Shown: piece by piece, positions 1-7,930 of the stretch
How positions within the stretch are numbered: position 1 is the stretch's first letter
Layout of the letters: each line of letters begins with the position of its first letter
From: Rheinheimera sp.
Lineage (GTDB): Bacteria; Pseudomonadota; Gammaproteobacteria; Enterobacterales; Alteromonadaceae
Direction: 5' to 3'
Assembly: GCA_003543135.1 (NCBI GenBank)
Contig: DPJG01000007.1
Span: 47,940 to 111,939, forward strand
DNA: 64,000 nt
The notes under the pieces: model-generated
What the model saw: only the letters and a program-made list of their open reading frames with translations
Told to the model about the DNA's origin: nothing
Databases searched by the model: none
Translations under genes and position numbers: made by a program

Positions 1-968
1 AGAGTCTTGATTTAGCCAGTTTAATTCCACCCGAATGGCTGGTGCCCAATCTGATCCGGCAGTTATCGGAACAGGATAAAGCCGCTTTGCAAAAAGCCGG
101 TGGGCTGGAAGCGTTATTAAATAAATTCCGCGAACGGCTCAAAGAGCAGCAGGAGCGGCATCAGGGCGGCAATAAATGGATAGGCACAGGCGGCAGTTCG
201 CCATTTGGCGCTTATGGTTTTCATCCCGAGGGGATCAGAGTAGGGCAACAAGGTTCGGGGCAGCGCCGTGCGGTTAAAGTGTGGGATGAACGTCAGTTTG
301 CCGATTTGGACAGCAAAGCAGAATTAAATAACCGCAATATCAAACTGGCCCTGCGTCAACTGCGCCGTTTTGCCCGCACCGGTGCAACGCTGGAGCTGGA
401 TTTAGCCGGCACCATCAGCGCTACTTCCAAACAAGCCGGTTATCTGGATTTGCAGTTTCAGCGGGAACGGCACAATGCGGTGAAAGTGCTGATGCTATTT
501 GATGTCGGCGGTTCTATGGACGACCATATTGAACAGGTACAACAGCTATTTAGTGCGGCGCACACTGAATTTAAACAGCTGGAATTTTTTTATTTTCACA
601 ATTGTGTTTATGAGCATGTCTGGCGCAGCAATAAAAGGCGGCCCCAGGATCTGGTTTCAGTCCAGGAATTGATCCGCACCTATCATTCCGATTACAAGCT
701 GATTTTTGTTGGTGACGCCACTATGGGGCCTTATGAAATTACCTATCCGGGTGGCAGTGTGGAACATTTTAATGCTGAAGCCGGTGCAGTCTGGCTTTCG
801 CGGCTCACCCGGCATTTTGGCCATTATGTCTGGCTAAACCCGCAGCCAGAAGAATGGTGGCGCAGTTACGCCTCTATTGCAGTGATCCAGCAGCTAATGC
901 AGCAGCGGATGTATGGATTGTCACAGGATGGCTTAACTCAGGCCATCCGGACTTTGCTGCAAAAATAA
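1..968 (+). CDS. VWA (CoxE-like) domain protein, 5' end outside window
   Basis: The reading frame is open from the first bases of the window (codons from position 3) with no stop, so the GTG at 42 is probably internal and the true start lies upstream. The N-terminal part is charged and ends in a Gly-rich stretch. The C-terminal half is a von Willebrand A fold: a hydrophobic strand leads into DVGGSMDDH, a variant of the MIDAS DxSxS metal site in which the middle Ser is Gly. This arrangement is that of the CoxE/YehP-like VWA proteins, which in known cases act as partners of MoxR AAA+ ATPases in complex maturation. The partner gene, if present, would lie upstream and is not visible. The stop is at 966-968. 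Family assignment is firm; the function is inferred only from the family. Confidence 0.8.
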   Translation, partial: SLDLASLIPPEWLVPNLIRQLSEQDKAALQKAGGLEALLNKFRERLKEQQERHQGGNKWIGTGGSSPFGAYGFHPEGIRVGQQGSGQRRAVKVWDERQFADLDSKAELNNRNIKLALRQLRRFARTGATLELDLAGTISATSKQAGYLDLQFQRERHNAVKVLMLFDVGGSMDDHIEQVQQLFSAAHTEFKQLEFFYFHNCVYEHVWRSNKRRPQDLVSVQELIRTYHSDYKLIFVGDATMGPYEITYPGGSVEHFNAEAGAVWLSRLTRHFGHYVWLNPQPEEWWRSYASIAVIQQLMQQRMYGLSQDGLTQAIRTLLQK

Positions 969-1069
969 CGGCCCTCACAGGGCTGTTAATTTGCAGTACA
1001 GTGGTGAAAGATGGTTGAAATAGTTATGATAAATTATTCTGAATATAATAAAAATCATAAGGTTGAGTC

Positions 1070-2119
1070 ATGGAAGTCATACCACAGAATGTGCCTTCGG
1101 CTGAGCAAGTTCACTTACCACTGACCAAAAAAGAATGCCGGGAAATTGTGACGCCTTATGCCTTTATGGTGGCCGATGATTTACTGGGTACTCCTTTGGC
1201 AACCCCATGGCGCCGTGCCGCAGCCATGGCTATAGACGGTGTTATTATTGCCGGTCTTGCCAGCGCCAGTTTGTTGTTTATTTTGCCCGTGATGCTGTAT
1301 TTATGCTGGTTACGTTATCGGCTGAAAAAATATACCCATGTGGTGCTGTTGTTGCTGGCAACCTTGTTGTTGTCGACCACAGCCACTGTGGCGCCTGAAC
1401 TTATCAGCGAGCAAAAAGACGTTCGGACGAATAATCTGGTGGATGACAGGCTGGATGCAGCCGGCTCTGCCGCTTTGGCCTTTTCAGTGCTTAAGTTAAA
1501 CCGCGACGACTGTAAAACTGATTGTATTGCAGCTGAGCTCAAAAGCAGCAGTCAGCAATTGGCCAAAGCAGGAGTGCCAGCTGCTGATGCCCGTCAGCTA
1601 TTAACTGATTTGTTGGAAGTGGCTGAGTTAAGTACCAAAGCGAAAAAAGCCTTGATTGAACGGGAGCTTAAATCTTATCAGCCAATAGACCAGGTGCCAG
1701 TAGCTGAAGCTGTTGCTACGCCTGATGCAAAAGTTGTGAGCACAGACTCTGCCGAAAAACCCTGGTATCAGCCTTCTGAAGGCACCCAAAGTATTATTGG
1801 TTGGGTCAAAGGTATTCTGGCTGATTTTGGCTTGGGTTTTGGCTGGGCCATGTTTTATTTTACCGCTTATATTCACTGGGCCCATGGTCAAACCATTGGC
1901 AAGAAAATTTTTCAAATCCGGGTTATTCAACTTGATGGTAAGGAACTTGACGTTTTTGCCGCTTTTAGCCGGCAAGGGGGTTATGGTGCCGGTTTTGCCA
2001 CAGGTTTAATGGGTTTTTTACAGGTATTCTGGGATCCAAACCGCCAGGCGATTCAGGATAAAGTGGTGTCTACTGTGGTGATCCGGCTAAATCAGCCCAA
2101 ACGTCCTTTGCATCATTAA
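1070..2119 (+). CDS. RDD family integral membrane protein with large central insertion
   Basis: 349 aa. Residues 45-52 (TPWRRAAA) begin an RDD-type first helix followed by a second hydrophobic segment (about 55-105). The C-terminal third has the usual RDD ending: a helix with YIHWAHGQTIGKKIFQIRV, then DPNRQAIQDKVVSTVVI. Between them lies a soluble segment of about 130 residues (roughly 110-240), rich in Ala, Lys and Asp, with two Cys in the spacing CKTDC. Ordinary RDD proteins are about 150-200 aa without this insertion. RDD proteins are poorly characterised; some have been linked to ion transport. The gene stands alone, 101 bp after the VWA gene. The start ATG at 1070 follows GGTTGAG. Confidence 0.75.
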   Translation: MEVIPQNVPSAEQVHLPLTKKECREIVTPYAFMVADDLLGTPLATPWRRAAAMAIDGVIIAGLASASLLFILPVMLYLCWLRYRLKKYTHVVLLLLATLLLSTTATVAPELISEQKDVRTNNLVDDRLDAAGSAALAFSVLKLNRDDCKTDCIAAELKSSSQQLAKAGVPAADARQLLTDLLEVAELSTKAKKALIERELKSYQPIDQVPVAEAVATPDAKVVSTDSAEKPWYQPSEGTQSIIGWVKGILADFGLGFGWAMFYFTAYIHWAHGQTIGKKIFQIRVIQLDGKELDVFAAFSRQGGYGAGFATGLMGFLQVFWDPNRQAIQDKVVSTVVIRLNQPKRPLHH

Positions 2120-2269
2120 CGGTCGGGGCCACCGCTGTGCGCCTATGAGCCAAGCAAGGCCCGGAAAAATTGACAGCCCGCGCCCAGCGGGATCGGTTAT
2201 ACTGGTACGACATGTAAAACAGCGGCCATCATAAGAGCCGCGCCCAGACAAGATAGCGCCCCGGAGTGA

Positions 2270-3394
2270 ATGATGAAAGATGTGGTGATCAGTGGTTCAG
2301 GGGTCTTTACCCCAGAGTTAACCATCAGTAACGAAGAGTTAGTGGCCAGTTTTAATCAGTATGTCGATTTATTTAATACCGAAAATGCAGAGGCGATAGC
2401 CAAAGGCGAAGTTGCTGCGCTGGAATATTCCAGCTGTGAATTTATCGAAAAAGCATCCGGCATTAAATCACGCCATGTGCTGTATAAAGAAGGCATTCTT
2501 GACCCTTACGTGATGCAGCCGGTATTTCCGAAACGGGGTGAAGAACAGCTGCCGGAAATGGTGGAAATGGCCATTGTTGCCGCCCGCGAAGCCATGGCTC
2601 AGGCCGGTAAAACCGCGGCCGATATCGATTTAATTATCTGCGCCGCCTCGAATATTCAGCGTGCTTACCCGGCGTTAGCTATCGAATTACAGCAACAGCT
2701 GGGCGCCAGCGGTTATGCTTTTGATATGAATGTGGCTTGCTCTTCAGCCACTTTTGGCATCAGCAACGCCGTGAATGCGATTCGGGGTGGCACAGCCAAA
2801 GTGGTGCTGGTGGTCAATCCGGAATTTGCCTCACCTCAGGTCAATTACACCAGCCGCGACAGCCATTTTATTTTTGGTGATGTCTGTACTGCCACTATTA
2901 TTGAGGCCACCGACACTTGCACTGCCAAAAATGCCTGGAAAATCCTTGGCATGCGCCTGAAGACCGAGTTTTCTAATAATATCCGTTGTGATGTGAGTTA
3001 CACCGACCATTGCCATCCGGAAGTTGACCCGGACACGCCGTTTTTTAAACAGCAGGGCCGTAAAGTATTCAAAGAGTTATTGCCAATAGTGGCGGATGTG
3101 ATTTTAACCGAGATGGCGGCGCTGCATGTGCAACCTGAAGATTTAAAAAGGTTATGGTTACACCAGGCCAATATTAATATGAATATTTTTGCCGCCCGTA
3201 AAATTCTGGGCCGAGAGCCTGAGCCTGGTGAAGCGCCGCTGGTGCTCGATACCTACGCCAACACCGCCTCTGCCGGTTCTGTGATTGCCTTTCATCAGAA
3301 TAAACTGGGTTTGCAGGTGGGTGACAAAGCCGTGCTGTGTTCTTTTGGTGCTGGTTATTCAGTAGGTTGTTTAATGCTGGAAAAATTCAGCTAA
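2270..3394 (+). CDS. beta-ketoacyl-ACP synthase III-like protein (FabH paralogue, PA3286-like)
   Basis: 374 aa, longer than housekeeping FabH (about 320 aa). The thiolase-fold triad is intact: Cys in NVACSSATFG (about residue 157), His in WLHQANINMN and Asn in ANTASAGS. The extra N-terminal stretch EKASGIKSRHVLY and the long insertion before the active site resemble Pseudomonas PA3286, a FabH homologue reported to condense medium-chain acyl-CoA with malonyl-ACP and so feed beta-oxidation products into fatty-acid synthesis. The substrate here is inferred, not shown. Two ATGs (2270 and 2273) follow a CCGGAG site. The gene is monocistronic and ends at an inverted repeat shared with the convergent small gene. 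Confidence 0.85.
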   Translation: MMKDVVISGSGVFTPELTISNEELVASFNQYVDLFNTENAEAIAKGEVAALEYSSCEFIEKASGIKSRHVLYKEGILDPYVMQPVFPKRGEEQLPEMVEMAIVAAREAMAQAGKTAADIDLIICAASNIQRAYPALAIELQQQLGASGYAFDMNVACSSATFGISNAVNAIRGGTAKVVLVVNPEFASPQVNYTSRDSHFIFGDVCTATIIEATDTCTAKNAWKILGMRLKTEFSNNIRCDVSYTDHCHPEVDPDTPFFKQQGRKVFKELLPIVADVILTEMAALHVQPEDLKRLWLHQANINMNIFAARKILGREPEPGEAPLVLDTYANTASAGSVIAFHQNKLGLQVGDKAVLCSFGAGYSVGCLMLEKFS

Positions 3395-3409
3395 ATAGCA
3401 AGTTAAGTA

Positions 3410-3437
3410 GTCCTGCGTCACAGACGCAGGACAGAGT
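3410..3437. terminator. Shared hairpin between convergent genes
   Basis: GTCCTGCGT (3410-3418) and ACGCAGGAC (3424-3432) form a perfect 9-bp stem with a 5-nt loop, followed on the + strand by AGAGTTTT. One arm touches the stop codon of the minus-strand gene. It probably ends the FabH-like transcript; the T-tract is weak. Confidence 0.5.
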
Positions 3438-3720
3438 TTTGATCATAAGAAACCGGCGAAGGCACAAAAGCATCGGCTTCGCTGTCATTACACCAGTTGT
3501 CGCTGTCTATCAGATAACGGAACTGGAATTCCTGCGCCGTTGGCAGGGTTAAAGTGGTGCTGAAATCGCCATTTTTTTGCTTTTTCATCGCCGTTGCCTG
3601 CCAGTTATTAAATTCACCCAAAATGGACACCGAAGCTGCGGTGGCAGCCTGCTCTTTGGGCACGACGAAAGTCACTTTACATGCTGGTTTGGTTTTCAGA
3701 TATTGTTTACTGATCGACAT
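3418..3720 (-). CDS. Small glycogen-binding (CBM48/AMPK1-like, early-set E) domain protein
   Basis: 100 aa that are almost entirely one immunoglobulin-like early-set E domain: CKVTFVVPK, VSILGEFNNWQ, MKKQKNGDFSTTLTLP, EFQFRYLIDSDNWCND. The FNNW and GDFSTTLTLP elements are the sugar-contact strands known from the isoamylase N-terminal and AMPK glycogen-binding domains. There is no catalytic domain and no signal peptide. The start is well supported by AAGGAGCAGGAA just before the ATG at 3720. Homologous single-domain proteins are common in marine gammaproteobacteria, but I know of no assigned function. A role in sensing or binding glycogen is inference. Confidence 0.8.
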   Translation of the reverse strand: MSISKQYLKTKPACKVTFVVPKEQAATAASVSILGEFNNWQATAMKKQKNGDFSTTLTLPTAQEFQFRYLIDSDNWCNDSEADAFVPSPVSYDQNSVLRL

Positions 3721-3970
3721 TTCCTGCTCCTTTTGGTGAGACGTCTAAAGCCCGTGTTCCGCGGCTTGTGCCGGAACTTTTAAAAGCTAGCACAAAAATG
3801 TGACCAAAAAAAATACAAATAATTCAGTGTTGCTATGCAAACGTATGCTGAAACTTCAGTGGTAAAACAGTTTGTTTTTGTTGTGTATGACGCTGAAATC
3901 AAACAACAGTATCAACATCGGGTGAGAAGTTGTGTAAAGGCAAATGCCGGCCAGTGGGCTGATACAATAA

Positions 3971-3996
3971 AAAAAACCGCCTGGCGGCGGTTTTTT
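3971..3996. terminator. Bidirectional Rho-independent terminator downstream of sdaA
   Basis: AACCGCC/GGCGGTT with a TGGC loop, flanked by an A-run on one side and six Ts on the other, so it can end transcription from either strand. It sits 20 bp past the sdaA stop. Confidence 0.85.
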
Positions 3997-4016
3997 AAAA
4001 TTGGCTGTTTAAGGTA

Positions 4017-5396
4017 TTAACATTCAATAATGTTCACTGCCAGGCCACCACGGGATGTTTCTTTGTATTTACTTTGCATATCACGGCCTGTGTCCCACAT
4101 GGTTTTAATCACTTTATCCAGTGACACCTTGTGCTCGCCCGTACCGCGCAGCGCCAGGCGCGACGCATTAATGGCTTTTACCGCCCCCATGGCATTACGT
4201 TCAATACAAGGCACCTGTACTAAACCGCCCACTGGGTCGCAGGTCAGGCCCAGGTTGTGCTCCATGCCAATTTCAGCGGCATTTTCCACATTATCCACAG
4301 AGCCACCGAGAATTTCGGTTAAAGCACCGGCCGCCATAGAACAAGCTACACCCACTTCCCCCTGACAACCAACTTCAGCACCAGAGATAGACGCATTCTT
4401 TTTATATAAAATGCCAATAGCAGCTGCTGTTAACAAATACCGGGTGTAGATGTCCGGTGTTACCGGCTGAATAAACTTGTCGTAGTACATCAGCACTGCC
4501 GGAATAATTCCGGCCGCACCATTGGTAGGCGCTGTGACTACACGGCCACCTGCGGCATTTTCTTCATTAACGGCGAGCGCAAATAAGTTCACCCAGTCCA
4601 TGGCTTGCAAAGGGTCTGAGCTCTTTTCCGCCATTAAACGGCGATGTAAGGCAGGGGCACGGCGTTTAACTTTGAGGCCACCAGGCAAAATACCTTCGGT
4701 TTTCATACCCCGTTGCACACAGTTGAACATGGTTTGCCAAATCTGGCCAAGCTCTTGCTGAATTTGTGCTTCAGAGCGCAGTACTTTTTCGTTTTCCATC
4801 ATCAGCGCTGCAATAGATAAACCGTGCTCTTTGCACAGTTTTAACAGCTCAGCGCCACTATTAAACGGAAATGGCGGCGGATTGTCGGCAGCAAACTGGC
4901 TGGCGGCCTTTTTTTCGTTATCAAAGTCTTCTGCTTTGACGATAAAACCACCACCAATCGAAAAATAAATTTCGCTGAAGATCACATCTTTACCGGCATA
5001 AGCAATCAGCTCCATGCCGTTGCTGTGCTCTTTTAAGGTTTTACGGCGATGAAACACAATAGCACCTTCCCGTGGGAAGCTGACCGCATGGACACCGTTT
5101 AATAAAATTTGTTGGGATTCATCCACTTGTTTTAATAAACCAGGGATCAGATCCGGATCGCAGTTCTCAGGTAAAAAGCCAGCCAGACCTAAAATCACCG
5201 CCTTGCCGGTACCGTGACCAATACCGGTTTGACCTAAAGAGCCAAACAGCTCCACTTTAATGCTGGTCACTTTATCAATCAGATTGGCGTTAATCAGATT
5301 GTCGGTAAAAATTTTGGCGGCGCGCATAGGCCCAACGGTATGAGAGCTGGACGGGCCAATGCCGATGCTGAACATGTCAAATGCGCTGATAATCAT
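4017..5396 (-). CDS. sdaA: L-serine ammonia-lyase (L-serine dehydratase, iron-sulfur, single chain)
   Basis: 459 aa, normal for the fused bacterial type. It converts L-serine to pyruvate and ammonia in the cytosol using a [4Fe-4S] cluster. The N-terminal part starts with the typical [18 protein letters not shown]. The C-terminal catalytic part carries the cluster cysteines in [20 protein letters not shown] and [21 protein letters not shown]. The gene is single, has a strong terminator after it, and has about 300 bp upstream before the next gene, so it has its own promoter. Identity is very secure. Confidence 0.96.
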   Translation of the reverse strand: MIISAFDMFSIGIGPSSSHTVGPMRAAKIFTDNLINANLIDKVTSIKVELFGSLGQTGIGHGTGKAVILGLAGFLPENCDPDLIPGLLKQVDESQQILLNGVHAVSFPREGAIVFHRRKTLKEHSNGMELIAYAGKDVIFSEIYFSIGGGFIVKAEDFDNEKKAASQFAADNPPPFPFNSGAELLKLCKEHGLSIAALMMENEKVLRSEAQIQQELGQIWQTMFNCVQRGMKTEGILPGGLKVKRRAPALHRRLMAEKSSDPLQAMDWVNLFALAVNEENAAGGRVVTAPTNGAAGIIPAVLMYYDKFIQPVTPDIYTRYLLTAAAIGILYKKNASISGAEVGCQGEVGVACSMAAGALTEILGGSVDNVENAAEIGMEHNLGLTCDPVGGLVQVPCIERNAMGAVKAINASRLALRGTGEHKVSLDKVIKTMWDTGRDMQSKYKETSRGGLAVNIIEC

Positions 5397-5695
5397 GAAA
5401 ATACTACTACTGTGACTAATGTTGTGGCGCCATTGTAGCCCAAGCTATCTGATTCTGTAAGTGAGCTGGTAACTGGTCAGTGCTGCTTCTGTTTTGCCTT
5501 AGTTTTTCTAATATCAAAAACCTGGAAAATTAAGCTTCAGATCCTGTCAGGTGTATTAGCTTTTGGTGTGCAAGGAAAAATACTATTTAGGAAACAAGGC
5601 ATAAAGGCTGGCGCTAAGGCTGAAAATAACATTGATTATTTTAATGGAGTTACCGAAAGCAGAAACGCACGCAAAGCATTCTTTACAAAGTGGCG
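5397..5695. other. Intergenic region upstream of sdaA, no gene seen
   Basis: About 300 bp between the sdaA start and the stop of the Nudix gene, both on the minus strand. It is AT-richer than its flanks and must hold the sdaA promoter. I see no convincing operator, riboswitch or terminator. An open frame running from here into the Nudix gene on the + strand is antisense to that gene and is not a gene. Confidence 0.5.
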
Positions 5696-6256
5696 TTACC
5701 AAGAGGTTTGTTCGGCCAGTTGTTGCAAAATGGCTGCTGTGGCGCCCCAGATCAGTGAACCCTGGTACGGAATAAAATGCAGCAGCTGTTTTTGCTGTTT
5801 ACGTTCAAACCAGAGGCTGGTGCGATGCCGGGGTGACAATGCCAGCGCCAGCGGCAGCTCAATCAGGCTGTCGACTTCATTTGGGTTGATGCACCACTGC
5901 GGTTTTTGCGCGATAAAACCCAGCCAGGGTGATACCACAAAACCTGTGCTGGTGTTGATCAGCGGCAAAGAGCCCAGCAGCTGAATATGGCTGGCACAAA
6001 GTCCGACTTCTTCTTCAGTTTCACGAAGCGCGGCCTCAGAGGCGGACTCTTCAGGTTCAATTTTGCCACCTGGCAAACTGATTTGGCCCGGGTGATGGCG
6101 TAAATGTTGGGCGCGGCGGGTTAATAATAACTTCAGCCCATCCTGCTCAGGCCATAACAACAACATTACAGCTGCATTGGCTTTGCCTGCAGTGTTGGCT
6201 CCGGGGTTTTGTTGTCTGGTCAGCAAAAACCTGGGATAAAAGTCGGCAAAATGCAT
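5696..6256 (-). CDS. nudL: Nudix hydrolase, CoA pyrophosphatase (NudL-like)
   Basis: 186 aa. The Nudix box is complete: GGKIEPEESASEAALRETEE followed by EVGL fits GX5EX7REUXEEXGU, and it is preceded by QISLPG. The strand VMLLLWPEQDGLKLLLTRRAQHLRHHPGQ before it is the signature of the NudL/CoA-pyrophosphatase group, which splits CoA or acyl-CoA into phosphopantetheine and 3',5'-ADP. The gene lies 6 bp after pabB on the same strand, so the two are almost certainly co-transcribed. pabB-nudL pairing is common in gammaproteobacteria. Substrate is from family knowledge only. Confidence 0.9.
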   Translation of the reverse strand: MHFADFYPRFLLTRQQNPGANTAGKANAAVMLLLWPEQDGLKLLLTRRAQHLRHHPGQISLPGGKIEPEESASEAALRETEEEVGLCASHIQLLGSLPLINTSTGFVVSPWLGFIAQKPQWCINPNEVDSLIELPLALALSPRHRTSLWFERKQQKQLLHFIPYQGSLIWGATAAILQQLAEQTSW

Positions 6257-6262
6257 ATCACC

Positions 6263-7642
6263 TCAGAGCGCGGTTAATACCGGCAAAATTCTGGCTACTT
6301 TATCAAAGGTTTCCTGATATTCACTTTCAAAAGTCGAGTCGGCAACAATACCGCCGCCGGCCCAGCAATAAATCTGACCCTCGACACAAAGCAGGGTACG
6401 GATGGCAATATTGCTGTCCATCCGGCCATGCTGGCTGAAATAGACAATGCTGCCGCAATACACTGAGCGCCGGCACGGTTCCAGCTCTTCAATAATTTCC
6501 ATAGCACGGATTTTTGGAGCGCCGGTAATAGAGCCTCCCGGAAAAGCAGCTTTTACTAAATCAACACCACCAAGATATGGGTTTAATTCGCCAGTCACAG
6601 TGCTGACCAGATGATGCACAGCCGGAAAAGATTCAATGGCAAAAAGGGAAGGCACTTTAACTGAACCTGGCTTACACACTTTACCAAGATCATTTCTGAG
6701 TAAATCCACAATCATCACGTTTTCGGCGCGATCTTTAGCCGATTGCTGCAGGGCGCTGGCGCTCTGTGCATCCAGCGTGACATCGGCAAAACGGGGTTTG
6801 GTGCCTTTAATGGGTTTTGTTTCTACCTGGCCATTATCAAGGGCAATAAAACGCTCAGGCGAAATAGACAAAACTGCACCTTTAGCTAAACGGATAAAAG
6901 CGGAAAAAGGTGCGGCATTGCTGGCTCTGAGTTTCAGATAAGCCTGCCATTCATCCCCCTGATAACGAGCGCTAAAACGCTGGGCCAGATTGATCTGATA
7001 ACAATCACCACTTTTCAGATAAGCCTGAATTTGCTCAAATTTTTGCTGGTACTGTGTTTTATCCATATTGGCTTGCCAGGCCGAGCTTAAGAAAAATTTT
7101 TGCTGTTGTTGCTGCAGATACTTTTGCTGTTGCGCTTGCAGCCAGGCTTTTTGCACAGGCCAGTGTTTAGCGGCTTCACCGCGACAATCGACGTACCAGA
7201 GCTTTTGCTGTTCTTTATCCAATACCAGCGCCCAAGGGTATAAACCCATCACCAGATCAGGCAATGCAATATCGTCTTTGGCTTGAGCAGGTAGTTGCTC
7301 TATCACCCGGCCAGCATCATAACCGATATAACCCAGGGCGCCGCCGGTAAAGGGCAGTGGCTGTTCGGTGTTTTGGCAAGGCCCCAGATACTGCTGTTGT
7401 AGGGTTTTTAACAGTTCAAAAGGGTCGGCGTCCTGCTGATAAAAGCTTTCCTGCGTTGTGACAGTACAAAGGCGGCCTTTGGCTTCTAACGTGACCAAAG
7501 GTTGTGCCACCAGAATGTCGTATCTGCTGTTGATATGGTTTTGGGCGGCGGAGTCGAGCAGCATGGCAAAAGGCATCGAAGCCAGCGGGGTAAAGAGCTC
7601 AATCAGTGAATCAGGCGCATCGGGTAATAACAACACAGACAT
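6263..7642 (-). CDS. pabB: Aminodeoxychorismate synthase component I
   Basis: 459 aa, chorismate-binding fold. It aminates chorismate to 4-amino-4-deoxychorismate, the first step to p-aminobenzoate for folate. Diagnostic segments are PFTGGALGYIGYDAGR in the N-terminal domain, KPIKGTKPR with the conserved Lys, and the C-terminal SITGAPKIRAMEIIEELEP and CRRSVYCGSI. Presence of PIKGTKPR rather than PIAGTRPR favours PabB over TrpE. The glutaminase subunit (pabA) is not in the window. It is the first gene of a two-gene unit with nudL. Confidence 0.95.
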   Translation of the reverse strand: MSVLLLPDAPDSLIELFTPLASMPFAMLLDSAAQNHINSRYDILVAQPLVTLEAKGRLCTVTTQESFYQQDADPFELLKTLQQQYLGPCQNTEQPLPFTGGALGYIGYDAGRVIEQLPAQAKDDIALPDLVMGLYPWALVLDKEQQKLWYVDCRGEAAKHWPVQKAWLQAQQQKYLQQQQQKFFLSSAWQANMDKTQYQQKFEQIQAYLKSGDCYQINLAQRFSARYQGDEWQAYLKLRASNAAPFSAFIRLAKGAVLSISPERFIALDNGQVETKPIKGTKPRFADVTLDAQSASALQQSAKDRAENVMIVDLLRNDLGKVCKPGSVKVPSLFAIESFPAVHHLVSTVTGELNPYLGGVDLVKAAFPGGSITGAPKIRAMEIIEELEPCRRSVYCGSIVYFSQHGRMDSNIAIRTLLCVEGQIYCWAGGGIVADSTFESEYQETFDKVARILPVLTAL

Positions 7643-7841
7643 CTACAGGGTTCTCAATAATTCAAAGCTGTGCAGCGGGAAAGTGGGCGCTTTTAACAGA
7701 CTTTTGTCGCTGTTTTGCCCAAGGTGACGGTTTTAAGTCATTTTGGTCTGACTTTGCGTCTACTTTGAGCTGAGTGTGACTAGCCGCTGCTTTTGATGCG
7801 CGTTATGATACCAGCCCTGCTTAAAAAGAACAGCCAAGGGT

Positions 7842-7895
7842 CGGTTGAGCAAGCAACCGGCACCAGCTGCAACAGCTGTAGTTGTGGTGTTTTTT
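7842..7895 (+). promoter_or_regulatory. Possible structured leader before fumarase
   Basis: Two hairpins in the untranslated region just before the fumarase gene: CGGTTG-AGCAAG-CAACCG (7842-7859), then CACC...CAAC...GTTG...GGTG (7861-7889) directly followed by six Ts. The second has terminator form but an internal bulge. It could be an attenuator, or a leftover terminator. No leader peptide was found. Confidence 0.3.
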
Positions 7896-7930
7896 GCACT
7901 ACAGCATGAACCGACACTCGAGGGCATAGC

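Noticed and set aside
2170-2203. TTGACA and TATACT before the FabH-like gene
   Set aside because: The spacer is 22 bases, too long for a sigma-70 promoter; each element may belong to a different or no promoter.
3835-4020. 61-codon open frame on the + strand
   Set aside because: It runs through the sdaA terminator hairpin, has no ribosome-binding site and no recognisable protein character.
5568-5984. 138-codon open frame on the + strand upstream of and across the Nudix gene
   Set aside because: Antisense to the well-supported Nudix gene, Cys/Ser-rich composition typical of a shadow frame.
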